Source: Aplysia californica (lineage: Eukaryota > Mollusca > Gastropoda > Aplysiida > Aplysiidae). From it: DNA of 64,000 nt. A program made the position numbers and the translations under genes. Positions 21,791 to 35,500 of this stretch are shown piece by piece (the first letter of the stretch is position 1; the number at the start of each line of letters is the position of its first letter). The stretch lies in contig NW_004798155.1 in NCBI RefSeq assembly GCF_000002075.1, positions 90,301 to 154,300 on the forward strand, read 5' to 3'. The notes under the pieces were generated by a model, which saw only the letters and a program-made list of their open reading frames with translations, did not search any database and was not told the origin of the DNA.

Positions 21791-23546
21791 GGGACTAAAC
21801 GTGTGAAGCATCGTTTTGTCCTCAACCCGTTTATTTTGTTTCTTACTGTCTTACTATTTTCTTAATTTTGAAATCTGTACTTACTAAATAGTTTTCCACA
21901 ATTTTCACACAGCAAGTGAACCATTCTGTGGCTATGTGTTCCTGACATGATGGGGTTTTTCATATTTGGGTTGTGCTATGTAGTAATATGTTATATTATT
22001 ACAGGTTTGTCCATATATATATATATATACACGTATATTTGATTTGAAATGTATACATATGTCTAGTACTAGTACACACTGACTGCTCAGGCTGTTACTA
22101 TTGACTGTTTGTAGGTAGACACTGGCTGTGTAGTCTGTAGAGATAGGGGCAGAGAGCTTGAGTTGTCGATACTTCATCTACTGTCACACACGACGTACTC
22201 ACATGTGCTCTCTTACTATGTTTCTGTGCTATTGTTTCTCTTGGACGTCTAGCAGTATGCAGAGTAGATTTGGAAGTGTGTGACTATTTTAGCGAATGAT
22301 TCATCGTGATGAGAATATTGTATTTATAATAATATATGGATACCTTTGTCTGCGGCTTGCTGCTCTGCGAGCTGAGAGGATTATGTTACTGTGATATTGC
22401 TGGTTATGTGTTCAGATGGAAAGTTGCTTTTTGTCCTCATCAAAGGCTCATGCTTATATGCAGTTGCAGGCGCCGTAAATAATTTACCACTAAAAAATTA
22501 TTTTTTTAAAAGGCTCATGCAGGGAGTAATCACAAACAACCTCCTTCCCCCGCCTGGTAAAAGCACAAAAACAAATAACTATTTTATGTGTTATGTTTTT
22601 AAAAAAGACAACAGTTAAAGCAGTGTTACTGTTTGTTCTCTGTCATTGCGGTTCCAAATTGGTGGTAGAGAAGGACATTTTTGCTTGTTTTGATAATACT
22701 GGAAGTTATCCAATCCAAAGATATCCTAATTTGAAATCAGTGCTTCTCGCTGGTGTATAACTGTGTAGCTTATTTATACGGGCTTTGGCTCTTGCTTTTC
22801 TCAGCTGTTGTTTTGAGAACTACTTTTAGTTAGTTTATGGATAATGGAGCGAAAATCAAGACAGCGTTAACAGAGTTTTTTGTTTTTTTAAAAATGTCTA
22901 TAGGTAGGCATTCAGTATCACTAGTTTTAACTCTAAAATTCCCACTGAAATGTGAAGCGATGGTTTTCGTGAAGATAAAGAAGGGGAATGTTAGAATCTG
23001 AGAAATGTATTAACTCTCTCATTCACTCTCTCTCATTACTCTCACAAATACATTTGGCTGATGTCCTAGCCTATCATTCCACTTAATACGATAACTTGAG
23101 TTTATTGAAGGTTTTGTTTTGTTTCATTCCTTTTTAAAATATTTGCTCCTTTTGTTTTACTGGCTGGGGTTTCGTCGTGTGATCAAATGGGAAGCCTTTT
23201 ACTCTGTACTTAACTCCCCCCGGTCGGCGGTGACTTGCCATTGGGAGGTTGTGGGGTCAGTCTGGGTTTTGGTAAATCGTAGAGCAGTGGAGGTCGTCTC
23301 TACATAATGTAAATGTTGCGTCACTTTTCTAGAACACTTGTAAGACTTTCTACTACCAAAATAGTTTATGGTTTAGTCATGGCAGAGGGGTGCATGCAAT
23401 GGTTCTGCGCAAAAACGTTTTAGTTTTCACCAAGTACAGCGATATTGACTCTTTTGATGATGGCTTGGACAAATGAAGTTTTTGCTGTATGATATAAAAG
23501 AAATGTGTCCGGGGAAATTGAGATGGAACAATATACATATATATTA

Positions 23547-23552
23547 AATAAA
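23547..23552 (+). terminator. Candidate poly(A) signal AATAAA for GAK
   Basis: Canonical hexamer in AT-rich DNA about 3.2 kb past the GAK stop codon, followed within 60 bases by a GT-rich stretch. The position is a guess among several possible signals. Confidence 0.25.
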
Positions 23553-23689
23553 TCTGATATGCATCATGTGTTTTGTCAAGTGTGTGTGTAGTTAGCGTGG
23601 TTTACTTGTTTGTTGTTACTACTAGTCTGCCTTGTTACAGAACCACTACCTGACTTAGTGTCTGTAGAGTTACGACCTGTTACGTCAGC

Positions 23690-24165
23690 ACTTTCTGCTG
23701 CAGATCATTCTGTTACCAATATTTGTGTTTTTTCATACTTTGTTACCAATAACGTTTGTTTGGTCATACTCTGTTACCAATATTTGTGTTTGATCAGACG
23801 TTTTCACCAATAACGTTTGTGTTTGGTCATACTTTGTTACCAATAATGTTTGTGTTTTGTTGTACAGTCTAGCGCACACATAGCGAAATAAGCGAGACGC
23901 GGAAACCTTCTCATTATCATTTACAAATTTTGCTTTGTACGTGTTCTAAATACAAGGAAAATACATTTAATTTACAAGAAAAAATTCAGGACTTGAAATC
24001 TGTTTTCTATGTGTGTGTTCGCTATGTGCATGCTGGACTGCACTTTTGTCGCCAGTAATGTTTGGTTTTGGCCACACATTTGTAAACAATAAATGTTTGT
24101 GTAACCTCTTGCTTGTGTTAACAATTATATTTGTGTTTCATCATACTTTTGTTATCTTTAATATT
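23690..24165 (+). repeat. About 35-bp degenerate minisatellite
   Basis: Units of GTTACCAATAACGTTTGTGT plus TTGGTCATACTTT, about eight copies, the last ones decayed. Confidence 0.8.
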
Positions 24166-24732
24166 TGGCTTTCTTCTTACTTTGTGGATCTCTCAGTTCA
24201 AATCTCCTTATTTACCAGCCCATCTTTTGCGTTGTGATTACGTCTTTATTTGTAGTTTGAACGATACAAATGTATTATAATATTTATATATATATATATA
24301 CATATGACATGAAGTAACCATTCCATAATAGGCACAAAATAAACATTTCAGGAAACTTTCCTTCTCCGCTGGTGGGCAGAGAGCACCTGGGGTAGGTCGT
24401 AGTTTCTGATTCTCCCTCTCTTGATTTCTGTCCTGGTTTAGGTTTTTTTCCCCAACCACCTTTGTGACAGTAGGTATCTGTGTCAGGTTTGAAAGCATTA
24501 AAACTATTCTTTTGTCCCATATTAAATTCATGTATACTCTATCTTGTTTCATGGTTTTTAATAAACTAGCTGTCATTAATTTCTAACCACAGGGGGATTT
24601 TTCTTGGCAAGATGATAGCTTGTGCTTCTTTTCTTTCCCTCTTTTGTTTCTGGCTGTCTTACTTTTGTTTTAATAAGAATTTTATTATGGCACTTGCATA
24701 TTAAGTCATATTGTAAGTGCAGAAGATTAGTA

Positions 24733-24882
24733 GTGGGTGGTTGGCCTTCTTTCCTGTCAAAGAGCTATCGTCCTGATCTCTCCTTCTTTTTTTTGTTTGT
24801 TACTCTTTTGTAACACCTCTAATTTTCGGCACTTATATGACCTTATTGTGTTGCAAGTACCATAATACTCTTACTAAAACTT
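24733..24882 (+). repeat. GTGGGTGGTTGG short interspersed repeat
   Basis: Intergenic copy facing a tail-truncated minus copy at 24896-25012. The two form an inverted pair that could fold if transcribed. Confidence 0.82.
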
Positions 24883-26141
24883 TTAAAAAAGATTAGAAGT
24901 TCTACTAGAAAGTAACAAACTAAGACAAGATGGAGGAGAGCTAAGGACGATAGATATTTTAATTCTATAGGAAAGGAGCAAACCACATCAAGTGTGCCTT
25001 CCAACCACCCTCTGTCTTACTTTGTCCATGCACAAGATGGCCATTGTTGAGTGGGCATGCATGATTCTCTCCACTTCTCCATTCACAAGCTGGTTTGTCA
25101 GATAGAATCAGCCGGCGAATGTGAGTTATGCTGCTAGCTGGTGAGATCACCTGTAGCTGTCCTCTTGGATGCTTGGATGTAGAACTGGGGGTCTTAGGAA
25201 GACGGGTTGCTCCATGCTTCCTCGCCCCTCTTCATGAGGGTCCATTTCAGTATGGGCAGGCTGATTGTCTCCATCATCAACTGGTTGTTGTAGCGTCTGA
25301 GTGATGGGGTCACACAGCCTGCTCCTCCTACCTTCACCAGGCTGCACTCCTTTCGCAATCACAATCTCCTTCGTGAAGGAGTCCTCTTCACGGCTGCTGG
25401 CTAGGTGTTCTCGGACAAGCCGTCATCTCTTGTGCTACAGAACTGTGAATGAAATGTCTGTGCTCTCGTTCGTCAACTCCTACAGCATACATGTTCCTAC
25501 TGCTGCTCCTACTGCTACACAGTGTCATGAAGATCCCTCCTACCCTCGTCTGACTGCTAGAGGTGACCACGTCCAAACTCCTTGGTTTGAGAAAAATGGA
25601 TATTTGGTCAGCAAGCTGTTCAACTGTACTAAGCCCTGAAAAAAAAATTTACAGAAGAGAGAAAAAATTATTTCATTCTTTTAACAATTGTACGGTACCT
25701 AAATTGTATTTTTTCTTGCCTTTTTCAACATTTGAAATCCGAATTTCAACAAAATATTTCTTTAGCACTTATAACCTATACCACAAATTAAGAAACTGCA
25801 GTGAAAAATAATTTTTTAAGAATTTGGGCTTAACACGTTTTCCCAGCTGGCTGACCTTTTATGCTACTGTGTCGTGTAAACAGAAAAATCTGGACATAGA
25901 CATATGGGGAATTCTACTTACTTTACTTGTACTTTTCCTATCCCTTCCGCTGATGGCGGTGGGCGTCGCCGGGAGATGCAGACGTCTGTCTACAGCCCAG
26001 CAAGTAGCCTGATTGAAGGAGAGACTGTCTTGTTGTATGGTCTGAAGTGTGTCTGCTACAGAGTTGCTCCGACATATTGGGAATTCTGATTGTGGCGAAG
26101 CAGTTGGGTGGATTCATTTCTTATTTACAGATGTGATGGAA

Positions 26142-26395
26142 GTGGGTAGTTGGTGGGTGCTCTGGTATGGTTTGCTCCTCTTTTCCCTGCTTGGCATTTC
26201 ATCCTCAGCTCCCCCCATTTTCGATGACAAGGATATACATGCTGTATAATGAATTGCTATGATAAAGGGTTTATATAATAAGAAATTCCCCCCCCCCCCC
26301 CCTTTTTTTTTATGTTACTCTCTAGTAACACCTCAAATCATGGACATTTCTTTGGCCTATTTGTGTTACAAGTGCTGTAAAAACTTACTATAACT
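26142..26395 (+). repeat. GTGGGTGGTTGG short interspersed repeat with internal insert
   Basis: The head at 26142 and tail at 26310-26395 are separated by extra AT-rich sequence and a C/T run (26287-26311). Confidence 0.75.
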
Positions 26396-27472
26396 AATTG
26401 GCAAGATGGAGCATTGTTTGAAAGACCCACATCTATAATTTTTGGCTAAAATGGAGGTGGTCACTTCTATATTTCCATATGCTGATGAAGTGTACACAAT
26501 TATTTTTCTCTCACGTTGATCATCTATGCGGATACGAACAAACGCTGGGGGAATCTGACAGGCGTTCAAACCATATTGGTATAAGTTATAAGCTGTCAAG
26601 TTTTGCTACTAGTACTAAGGTGTACATTTCTTCCTTCTACTGTGCTCAAACTGTTCCCCATTTTTGCTTTTTTTGTTTGCCTGTTTTGTTTTTAAATTAT
26701 TCACAAAAATTTTTTCTGTAACGTTTTCCCATTTACCCTGCTTGTGTTACTAATATTACATTTCCATCGTTAATTTCTTTTCCCCTGTGTCCCTTTGATC
26801 ATGTTTTGTACTGACATTGACTTGTGCAATAAGGAACTGTTGGGATTCTCTGCTACTGACTGTGTAAATAAAGATAGCTCAGCACAGTACACTTTTTGTG
26901 CCTTTGTATTTCCTTCATTTCAGTATATTGCTACATGTACCTTATTGGTGGTGTTGTGCTTTAAACTGTGTATATCTGGTTTCTTGAAACAATTTCCACA
27001 AATCCTTCCTTAGATTTAGAACTACAAAGTTCTATCTGACATTTTTGGCCGTTTTGAGTAACTTAGACCATGAGGTCAGTTACCAAATATTCTGTCTGCT
27101 CTATCAAAATCGCAAGGTTATTTTGGAGTCGTTATCAAGATATTCAAAGAATTGCATTCGAAAAAGCTTGACATGTGAAACTCAAAATTTTTTGTGTGAC
27201 AATTCTCTCAAAACTTAGTTTAGCCTTTACAGCACTGTGCTATTTTGAGCCCTCACTTCCCTGTGGTCCAAATAATACCACAGTCCTGGACTCCTCAGGC
27301 CTGGCCTATACTGAATGTGACTCTTATTTTTTGCTAATATTTAAAAATTTGTTATCGGCTTCTGTTTGAAATCTTCTAGGAAGAAGTAAAATGTTTTTCA
27401 GAAATAATTTGATAAACAGTAAAACTTAACTGACTGGCACCAGCTTTATGTGGCACTGGTAGTCTAGTGGTT

Positions 27473-27648
27473 GTGGGTGGTTAGCGGATGCCGTGGTGTA
27501 GTTTGCTCCTTCTTTTCTATCAAACACGTATCGTCCGTATCTCTGCTCGTTTTTAAAAAATGTTTCTCTCTAGTAATACCTCTAATCTTAGGCACTTAGG
27601 TGACCTATTTGTGTTGCGGCTTCGTGAAACTCTTACTAAAACTAAAAC
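27473..27648 (+). repeat. GTGGGTGGTTGG short interspersed repeat
   Basis: Preceded directly by a tRNA-like A-box fragment (GGTAGTCTAGTGGTT), so it inserted into, or is joined to, a SINE head. Confidence 0.8.
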
Positions 27649-27807
27649 TACATTAGGTTACAGGACGTGCAACCAACTCTAATTTATAGAGTTGTGTCCT
27701 TGGGAAAGGCACTCTGCTGGAGTTTCCTCCCTTCACACTGGACAGAATGGATACTCAATTAAAGACAAAAGAAGACTGTCGTTTTTTTTATGCAGGTGTT
27801 TTACTTT

Positions 27808-28008
27808 TACGTCCCCATTGACACACTTTAGATCATTTAGGAGGCGCGGTTCAGACCCTGCTTTTCAAAACCAACCTGGGCTAAGAAGAGGGATACAATA
27901 TCCCAGCAGAAAGACTGAGATACTCAATAAATATTCTCCCCTCTCGGGAATCGAACTTGCGTTTCCTGACGTGCGACAGCTAAGTGCCAAGCCGATGAAG
28001 ACCTTGTC
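27808..28008 (-). repeat. tRNA-headed SINE, second family, minus strand
   Basis: Intergenic copy between GAK and HAUS3, with the CTGGGATATTGTATCCCTCT core on the minus strand. Confidence 0.75.
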
Positions 28009-29007
28009 AACATGGTAGTGTGTCTGAACGTCTGTAATATGGCAGAGACTGCGGGACTGAGAAAGATCTTGCTAGAAGTCAGTTTTTGAAGCTATTTGCA
28101 CAACTGTCAAATGGCAGCTCTTGCTGAATTTTTCCCAGGAACTGAGAATATATTGAGATCGCTATGGTCAGTCTGCACCATTCCACAATTACCCAAGTAA
28201 ATATCTGGAGGTTTCCAGACAAAAAAATGTTTTTTCGAATAAAGACGTCAAGAGTTAACAATTCTTACAATATAAAGTGGACTCCGCTTAAAAACCAAGA
28301 TTGAAACTGAAACAAGGAAGAACACTACACTGGAGTCCTCTGAAACAGAACTATAACAGCCGGAAGCTGACATAATGCCTTTTTGCATTTTGCTGCCAAC
28401 ATTTTTTTTTTGCTAATTGAAAGCCTGATCAGTTACCCTACTTGTGTGAAAAATATTAAAGTGAAACTGTGATTAGTTCTTGAATAACTTAGAATTCAAA
28501 TTTCAAAATCACTTTATTTTTAAATGGTTACGCTGACGAAAAAAACATTTTTCTCGAAACAGCTGTGAAGAAAGAAAGGCGTTTTGTCAGCTTACGAGAC
28601 TGTTGGATCTTCTGTATAGCTGGGTTTTTGGAATAGGGAGATTTCTTAAATAGAAGGGGGAAAAATAGCTTTATTTTCTTTCTGTTTACAGATATTTTCA
28701 GATTCACCATGTTCATTTCCATTGAAAAATAATGGGTGACCAAGTCATGGTTCTGACTTCAGCGCTCTCTTTTCCTTTTTCTCAAAGCTCGAAAAATTAT
28801 CGGTATTTCGTGCTAGGAAGAAGTAAGAGAAGACAGGCAGAAACAACAGAGGAAAGGGAAAGAAGCAGGACCTGTCAGTCGCACCCTCCCTCAATCCACA
28901 CAAACCCAGGTACACACACACACACATGCATGCATACACACACAAAAGAAGACACACGCAAAAAAAGCAAAAAGAAAACCAAAACAATTGTACTATGCTG
29001 ATCTATT

Positions 29008-29013
29008 TTTATT
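29008..29013 (-). terminator. Candidate HAUS3 poly(A) signal
   Basis: An AATAAA hexamer on the minus strand about 585 bases past the HAUS3 stop. Between stop and hexamer there is no coding signal, only a poly-C run at 29401-29418 and AT-rich DNA. Confidence 0.35.
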
Positions 29014-29597
29014 TACAGCCAATAACAAAGAACCCCAACAGTCAACAGTTTCTTATTGTACATGTTAACGTCAGTACAAAACAAGTTCCGTGGGACAGAG
29101 GACAAAAAAAATGATAAAGTACATGGCTTTGTGGTGAAATCAGGTGCTCATCAAAATAATGAAATCAAAGAAACCACCATTTTTCCACCAGTTGAGCAAT
29201 ATTTATCAGACTTTTTTTCTTTGGCTCAACACCTTTTATTTCCATCTGAAAACATATTTCTGTGTGGAATTTCAGAAAAAACACAGACACAAAAAAAAAA
29301 AGAGTAAATTTTCAGTTTCCAAGGACACCAAACTTTAGTATTCAGGTATTTATCACACTTCGGCAGCCATTTTTTCGCTTAATTTATCTGGCACTAGGAG
29401 ACCCCCCCCCCCCCCCCCCATTCCCATCTTCTTCAAAAGCAGAAATCTCAACTTCTGCTCAAGATAAGACGGTATTTTTTTTCACTAAAAGCAAGACAAA
29501 TGTTCAAAGCTTAACGGTGATACCATTAACTTCTTCACATGCCCAACATTTGACAAGCGCCGGATTCCGTCGCGTCGTGACACACACACAAACAATT

Positions 29598-32500
29598 TCA
29601 CGATTCCTGTATCTGCTGTGCCTTGACCCGGTCGTTGAGCCCGTTGACCACGTACTGCAGGCGGCTCGGGTTGGTGTGGAACAGGCTGAATAACTCTCGC
29701 TCTTTGCTCAACAACACGTTGTTCTTCAGGGCCTGAAGGCAGAAAGAGAGACACAGTAAAAAATTATTATTATCAACGATAATGGGAATTCATTTAGTGC
29801 TAAACCCTAGAAGGCTCTAAATGCCAAACAACGCACAATTATCACTCAAGTGACAAATCAAAGGACCGAAAATGTACATTGTGAGACTATTTAACAACAC
29901 ACACACACAACTCCCAAACCCACACACATATGATCACAATTCCTTTCTACCCTCCCATTCCTTAGAGTGGGTGGTTGGCGGGTGCTCTGGAGTGGCTTGC
30001 TCTTTCTTTCCCACAAACATCTATTGTCCTTATCTCTCCTAACTGACATTTGTGTTATAGCGATTAGACACTTCGCGATCACATGCATGCCCGAGACCCG
30101 AGTTCCATTCCTCAGTGAGGAGAATTTTTACCAAGTAGTCCCTACCTCCGCCTCTCTCTGTTTTACCTGTCCTGGGCAACAAGGTCATTGCACATCAGAC
30201 AGGTCCACAAGTGCTCAGTTCCTTTCAGCTCCAAAACGCAAGGTATCTATACTAATTGTTCCAGTGGCTGTTTGATTATGGCAACGCCTTTCCTTTCCAG
30301 ATAATTGTTCCTTTCTTCTTTCTCCCCTCTCTATCCCCATTTCCCGTATCTTAACGATTACGTCTTTCTCCTGGAATGTCAAATCAAGTGTCTAAACTCA
30401 CCGTCTTCTTGGCATTGATGTCGTTGACCACCTCCATGATACATTTCTCCAGAGCATTGACGCTGGACATCAGACTGACCATAGAGACCTGGACGTCCAG
30501 CAGAGACAGGGCGGGGAGACCTCGGCTAGTGCTGGAGCCCGAGTACAGAACCGCCTCACACTCGCCCACACACGACTCGCTGGGGGGGGGGGGGGGGGGG
30601 GGGGGGAGAAAAATTAAATCCAAACATTGTATCAGCACTTTTCTTTACACACTTTTTAAAAGTACTTCTGCATAAATGTATGCTTTTCTTACTTCTAGAA
30701 AATCAAAACTTTTTATAGCATTTCTTCAGGCATACATTTCTTTCTTCTAACAAACCAAAATTTTTAACACACTTTTTTAACACTTCTACTTCTATTATAT
30801 ACGCATGGTTTTCTTTCTTTAAGAAAACCAAACTTTATTAAGCACTTCTATATGCATACTTTTCTTTCTTCAAGCAATTCAAATTTTAAAAAACCCACCA
30901 ATTTCTATACGATACGATTAGATATAAGATAAATCTTTATTGTCCCAACAACAGCACTTTACTTTTACAGAGAGAAAATTATACAACTCACAGCTGTCCT
31001 ACTTTGGCCAAACACTTTTCGTCTGCCGTCCTGTCAGCCAGCTGGACCCCATCAAGCTCCGACTGCAGTTTTCTCCCCTTGGCAACAACCTTCTGAGTCT
31101 GCAGGTATAGCGGCTTCTCTTCATCTTCGGTAACATCTGAAATTGAAAAAAAAAATAAAAAAATATCTAGGTGTTTTTATGCCGCCCCCCCCCCCCCATC
31201 AACACAATTTAGATTGACAAGAATGAGAGAACATTTAACGATACAAAGAAGATTGACAAGAACCATAATAATTTCCCTTGGAATTTTACTTTAAAATTCT
31301 CCAGCAGCAGTGTAACAGTGTGACATCTAATGCAGCCCTGATTATTTCCTTGATCTAAATGGAAGAAGATAAGAAAAGACAACATTTTATTAACTCCAAC
31401 ATGAGAAATTTGCTGCCGAATGGTAAATACATGCACACATAAGTCCACACAAACAAACACAAACTTATATTTCTAATTACGCACACACACAAAATCATTG
31501 GATGCATATACAAAATGACATGTATGTTGCACTTGACAATGACTGAAGAAAAGCTTGTATTGATGATGGTATGAATGTATGAATGAATTTTTACACCAGT
31601 TGGTTTTTATATTTTAAAAAATAATAACCATTTATTTTCTAGCACATGTCTAATATTCTAAAACTGTTGGTGCTACATTCATTCTAAAAACGCATAGGAA
31701 TAATAAACTTCTGAAGGACAACAACAAAAAGGTAGAAACAAGACACCAGTATAACATAACCAAATGGTCAGAGAAGTAAGAAGAAAAATAATATATAATC
31801 ATAACTAGTACAATCACCAAAATGCCAGTGTGGAGAGGCGGACCAAACTGTTGAACACATCCTTCAGTACTGCAAGACACACAGGGCCCTGAGACAGGAA
31901 ACGTGGCCAACCCCACTGACGCTACAAGAGAAGCTATACGGGCCGCCAGATGAACTGAGCAGGACGGCCCAATTTATGACAGATACCGGACTTCAAGTGT
32001 GATGCCATCGAGAAGAAGAAGAAGAAGATAATCATTCTCCCACAGAAGCAGGAAGAAGCTATACATGAAGAACACATACCCAGCATCTGATAGAGCCTGG
32101 CTGTAGACGTGTCTCTCGTGTCCACCACGTTGCTCTCAAACTTTTTCACACTAAAATCAGGATCATCCAGCTCATTCTTTTTTTTTTTTTAAAGAAGAAA
32201 AAAGGGAGGGAAAAAAAAAGTAAGAACCACAATTCAATACGTCATGACTCACACGACACAAAAATATGGAAAAACATGAACATTTTGAAACGACAAACAA
32301 CAATTAAAATTCATCTTCAAGTAAAGAAACGCTGCGAGAAGGTACTACCATGATAAATACTTTTGGTATGTGTCTTTGAGCAGGAAATGATGTCCACGGT
32401 TAAAAAATTGGTGTTCGTCCCAGTGGTAACAACAAATGACATGGAGCAACATTGATGGATTAATTATATATGCATAGATTTATGTATAGGGGAGACCACT

Positions 32501-35500
32501 TGAACTGATAACTGCTGACCGCCACATTGTGTTAAAGTTAGCCATGTTTTTGGTTCAGAGATGGCTCAAAATAGTGAAGAAAAAAAAAAAAGGGGGATTC
32601 TATTTTCTTTCCGTTTACCAGTGTTCCTGGATTAACAAAGTTCAGTTCAAGCAAAAATCGTACATAACAAGATCATTCACTCAGCCAAAAAAGTGTCCGC
32701 GGAAGTCCATGCATTGCTTCAGATGTCCCTGCAGTCATTGTTTTGAATCTCTCTTTCGTTTCTCTAAAGAAGAATTAGGAATAGCACAACTGCACAACTT
32801 GGTAGTTTCACTTCGACTGTTTTTCACACAAGTAGGGTAACTCTGCTCGCAAAGTGGGCACTTTTTCGAAGAGGGCGCCACCGGATTTTAAGGACACTTC
32901 ATTAATTAGCTCAAAGAGAGGAGTGAACTATCTTGTACACACGATCTTCGGTTTAAGCAAAGTCTATTGTATGTAGGCAAGTCATTGTAAACCACTGAGA
33001 TTAACAAAAGGGGAATCTTATTCTTTTCAAAGAAAGTTTCTATAACACACAAGACAAACAACGTTACCATTCGCTGTTGCCAGGTGCTCATCTGTCCCTG
33101 TAGAGTCTGCCTGGCAGCCGTGAGGAGACGGTGCGTCTCTTTGTGCCACCTCACCTCCATTTCGTACAGAAGCGACAGAAACTCGTTCCGCGCTCGCTGC
33201 GATACCAGCTGGTCGATCACCTGATTGAGGAAAATAGATCGTCAGATGAGACGTCTTTCTCTCTCTCTCCATCTCTTTCTCTCTCTCTCCACCTCTTTCT
33301 CTCAAGAGCCAGGTCTGGAACAGACAGCGGTGACCATCCTCTCCACTCATCCTATATTCAGCCATCCTGTGAAATACTGCGGTACCCTGATTATTTCCAG
33401 TTGACCAAGAATTGTTTGACTTTTTGAAGATGTTGCTCTTGGCCTACCTCTACCTCTTCTTGAGACGAAAAAAAATAATGAAGAAAATGAAGAAAAGTGA
33501 CTTCACAAAATGACCTACCACAGGCGCTGTACAACTGTCCTCAAGGAAATACCAGTTCACAAAATGACCAACTAGTGACGTCCTACAACTAATTACAACA
33601 AAAAAAACATCAGTTCACGCAAGCTCTTACTTTGTCCTGATTTTTCATGAAGTAGTCTTGCCGCCTCAGCTTGAGGTCGTAGTCTCCGGTGAGGACGTCA
33701 GTCCCCTGCAGGCCGCCCAGCTCCACCACCAGGCCCAGCACCGACGACAGGAGGGGAGCTGACTCTGTCTGGACGGCGGCCATGTTTTGTTCCGCATCGC
33801 GCTTGCGTTGGCTGATGAGAAAGTAAATATATCATGAGTGAAGGTGAGCTTGCTAGGTAGGAATGATCACAAAGTGGGTGTCACGCCCTCTTGGACACTA
33901 CATAGATCATCTAGGGGGAAGGCTGCATTAACCAACCTGTAAGGGCCAACCCTTGCTGTGAGGGACACAACATCTCAGCAGACAGAAGGAAACATGAAAC
34001 ACACAGAACTTTAACCATCTCTCTTATAAGAGACCGCAGTTATCAGGAAGAATCTCTATGATTCACTCTAGTTATCAGTTAGGTACATGAAGCCACAAAC
34101 GGGTACATAAAGTTTTTTTCAAATCACACCGACTCCCACCTGATCTCTTTTGGCGACAACGGGAACTGGTCCGACTTGAGGAGACGGAGAATGGAACCAG
34201 CCTCTCGCACGGCACACAGAGCCCTCTGGGAGTTGACCAGAGCGTTGATGCGAGCAGTTTCGCTCACAGGAAAACTGAACAAAGGAAAGCAGTCCTTGAC
34301 TTGAAAGATACAAAACGAATTATTCTAAAAGCAACTGAAACAAAACAGAAAAAATAACATACAAATTATCAGCCTAAAAATAAAGATTTCAAGAACAAAA
34401 ATAAAACAAAACCCATGAACAAACAAACAGGGATGGCACTTGGAATTAATGAAAATACCTGAACATTTACAAAGTTGCATTTGCAAATAAAAAGACAGTT
34501 AAGACTTATCAATTGACACAACTAATATGAGGCTAAAAAGAAAATAAATGCTTCAAATAATAGCTGTTCCCCTAGCTGAAATAACGGAAACCCCCCTCCC
34601 GAAAAACGGCCTCCCTGAAAAACATTCAGAAATTAATCATTCTAAGTTCCTACATCTCCTGAATCCGTGTGAATTCTCGACAGTCGTCAAGAAACGTGTC
34701 CTTCTCGTCCCCACTTAGGGCCACGTTCTGAGGGGAGCTGACGTCCAGAAGACTGTATTCTGCTGTCTCCCTCTCACCAGCCAGCTCGGCCAAACCCTAC
34801 ATCACAAGACAACAACATTTTCTCTGTATTTCAAATGTAAAACTGAAATCCACATGAAGGACTCTCATCATAAATCTTAGCAAAACGTTAACATCAAAAC
34901 ACCATTGTTGTTATGGAAATTAAGTAATGTGTAACAGGGTTTTTTTTTAGCAGTGTATGATTTCAAAAGTTAACATTTGCCTTACAGAGGCTTTTAGTGA
35001 TTTTCACACATACAAAAGTGCCAATTGGCTACGAACTAAAATCCTGAACTTTTTGAACCTCATAAAAGCACATGCAGCTGGGAACTCAAACTCTATGGGT
35101 CATAATTATTGTCTATTATATCTTGTATCAAAACTATTTTTATTTAAAGCGCAAATGGTAGACAATTTCATAAGCCTGGACTTCCAGAATTATCCGAAAA
35201 AACCTGTCACCTCTGCACACATCCTGTCTCTTGCAGCTTCAGTAGTCTATATTCTTACATCAGTTTAGCAGCAAGAGCACACAATCAGATATCAGATGGA
35301 TAGAGAGGAAGGCCCAGGATAAAATGGATGGGGGGGGTCAGTGGAACATTAGACAAAAACAATAAAACCATGCAACAAACAACAGAAGAATGTTTGCTTC
35401 TCCCCTCGACATCTCACAGTAACAGAGGCCGGAAAAGGTAAAGTATTCTCACGCTGAAAAACTGCTTCTTGGTAAAAGCAGTCAAATCCCTGGAGAACTT

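Larger units (their letters stand above)
20312..23570 (+). other. Probable GAK 3' UTR and downstream DNA
   Basis: No coding exon is visible here. From about 20330 to 20860 there is a degenerate tandem array. A GA-rich minisatellite lies at 21520-21790, and a TA run at 22014-22030. An AATAAA at 23547-23552 is the best poly(A) signal candidate seen; others exist downstream. The 3' end of the transcript cannot be fixed from sequence alone. Confidence 0.4.
24240..29590. other. Intergenic DNA between GAK and HAUS3
   Basis: No exon of a recognised gene. It holds the repeats listed separately. A two-copy AT-rich repeat at 25650-25850 is shared with 36408-36602 (TTCAACATTTGAAATCCGAA type). A third family at 27240-27330 is shared with 60650-60770 (CCCTCACTTCCCTGTGG). 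Confidence 0.6.

Noticed and set aside
21418-21825. Ser/His/Thr-rich repeats on the minus strand (mucin-like ORF)
   Set aside because: Artefact of the GA-rich minisatellite after GAK.
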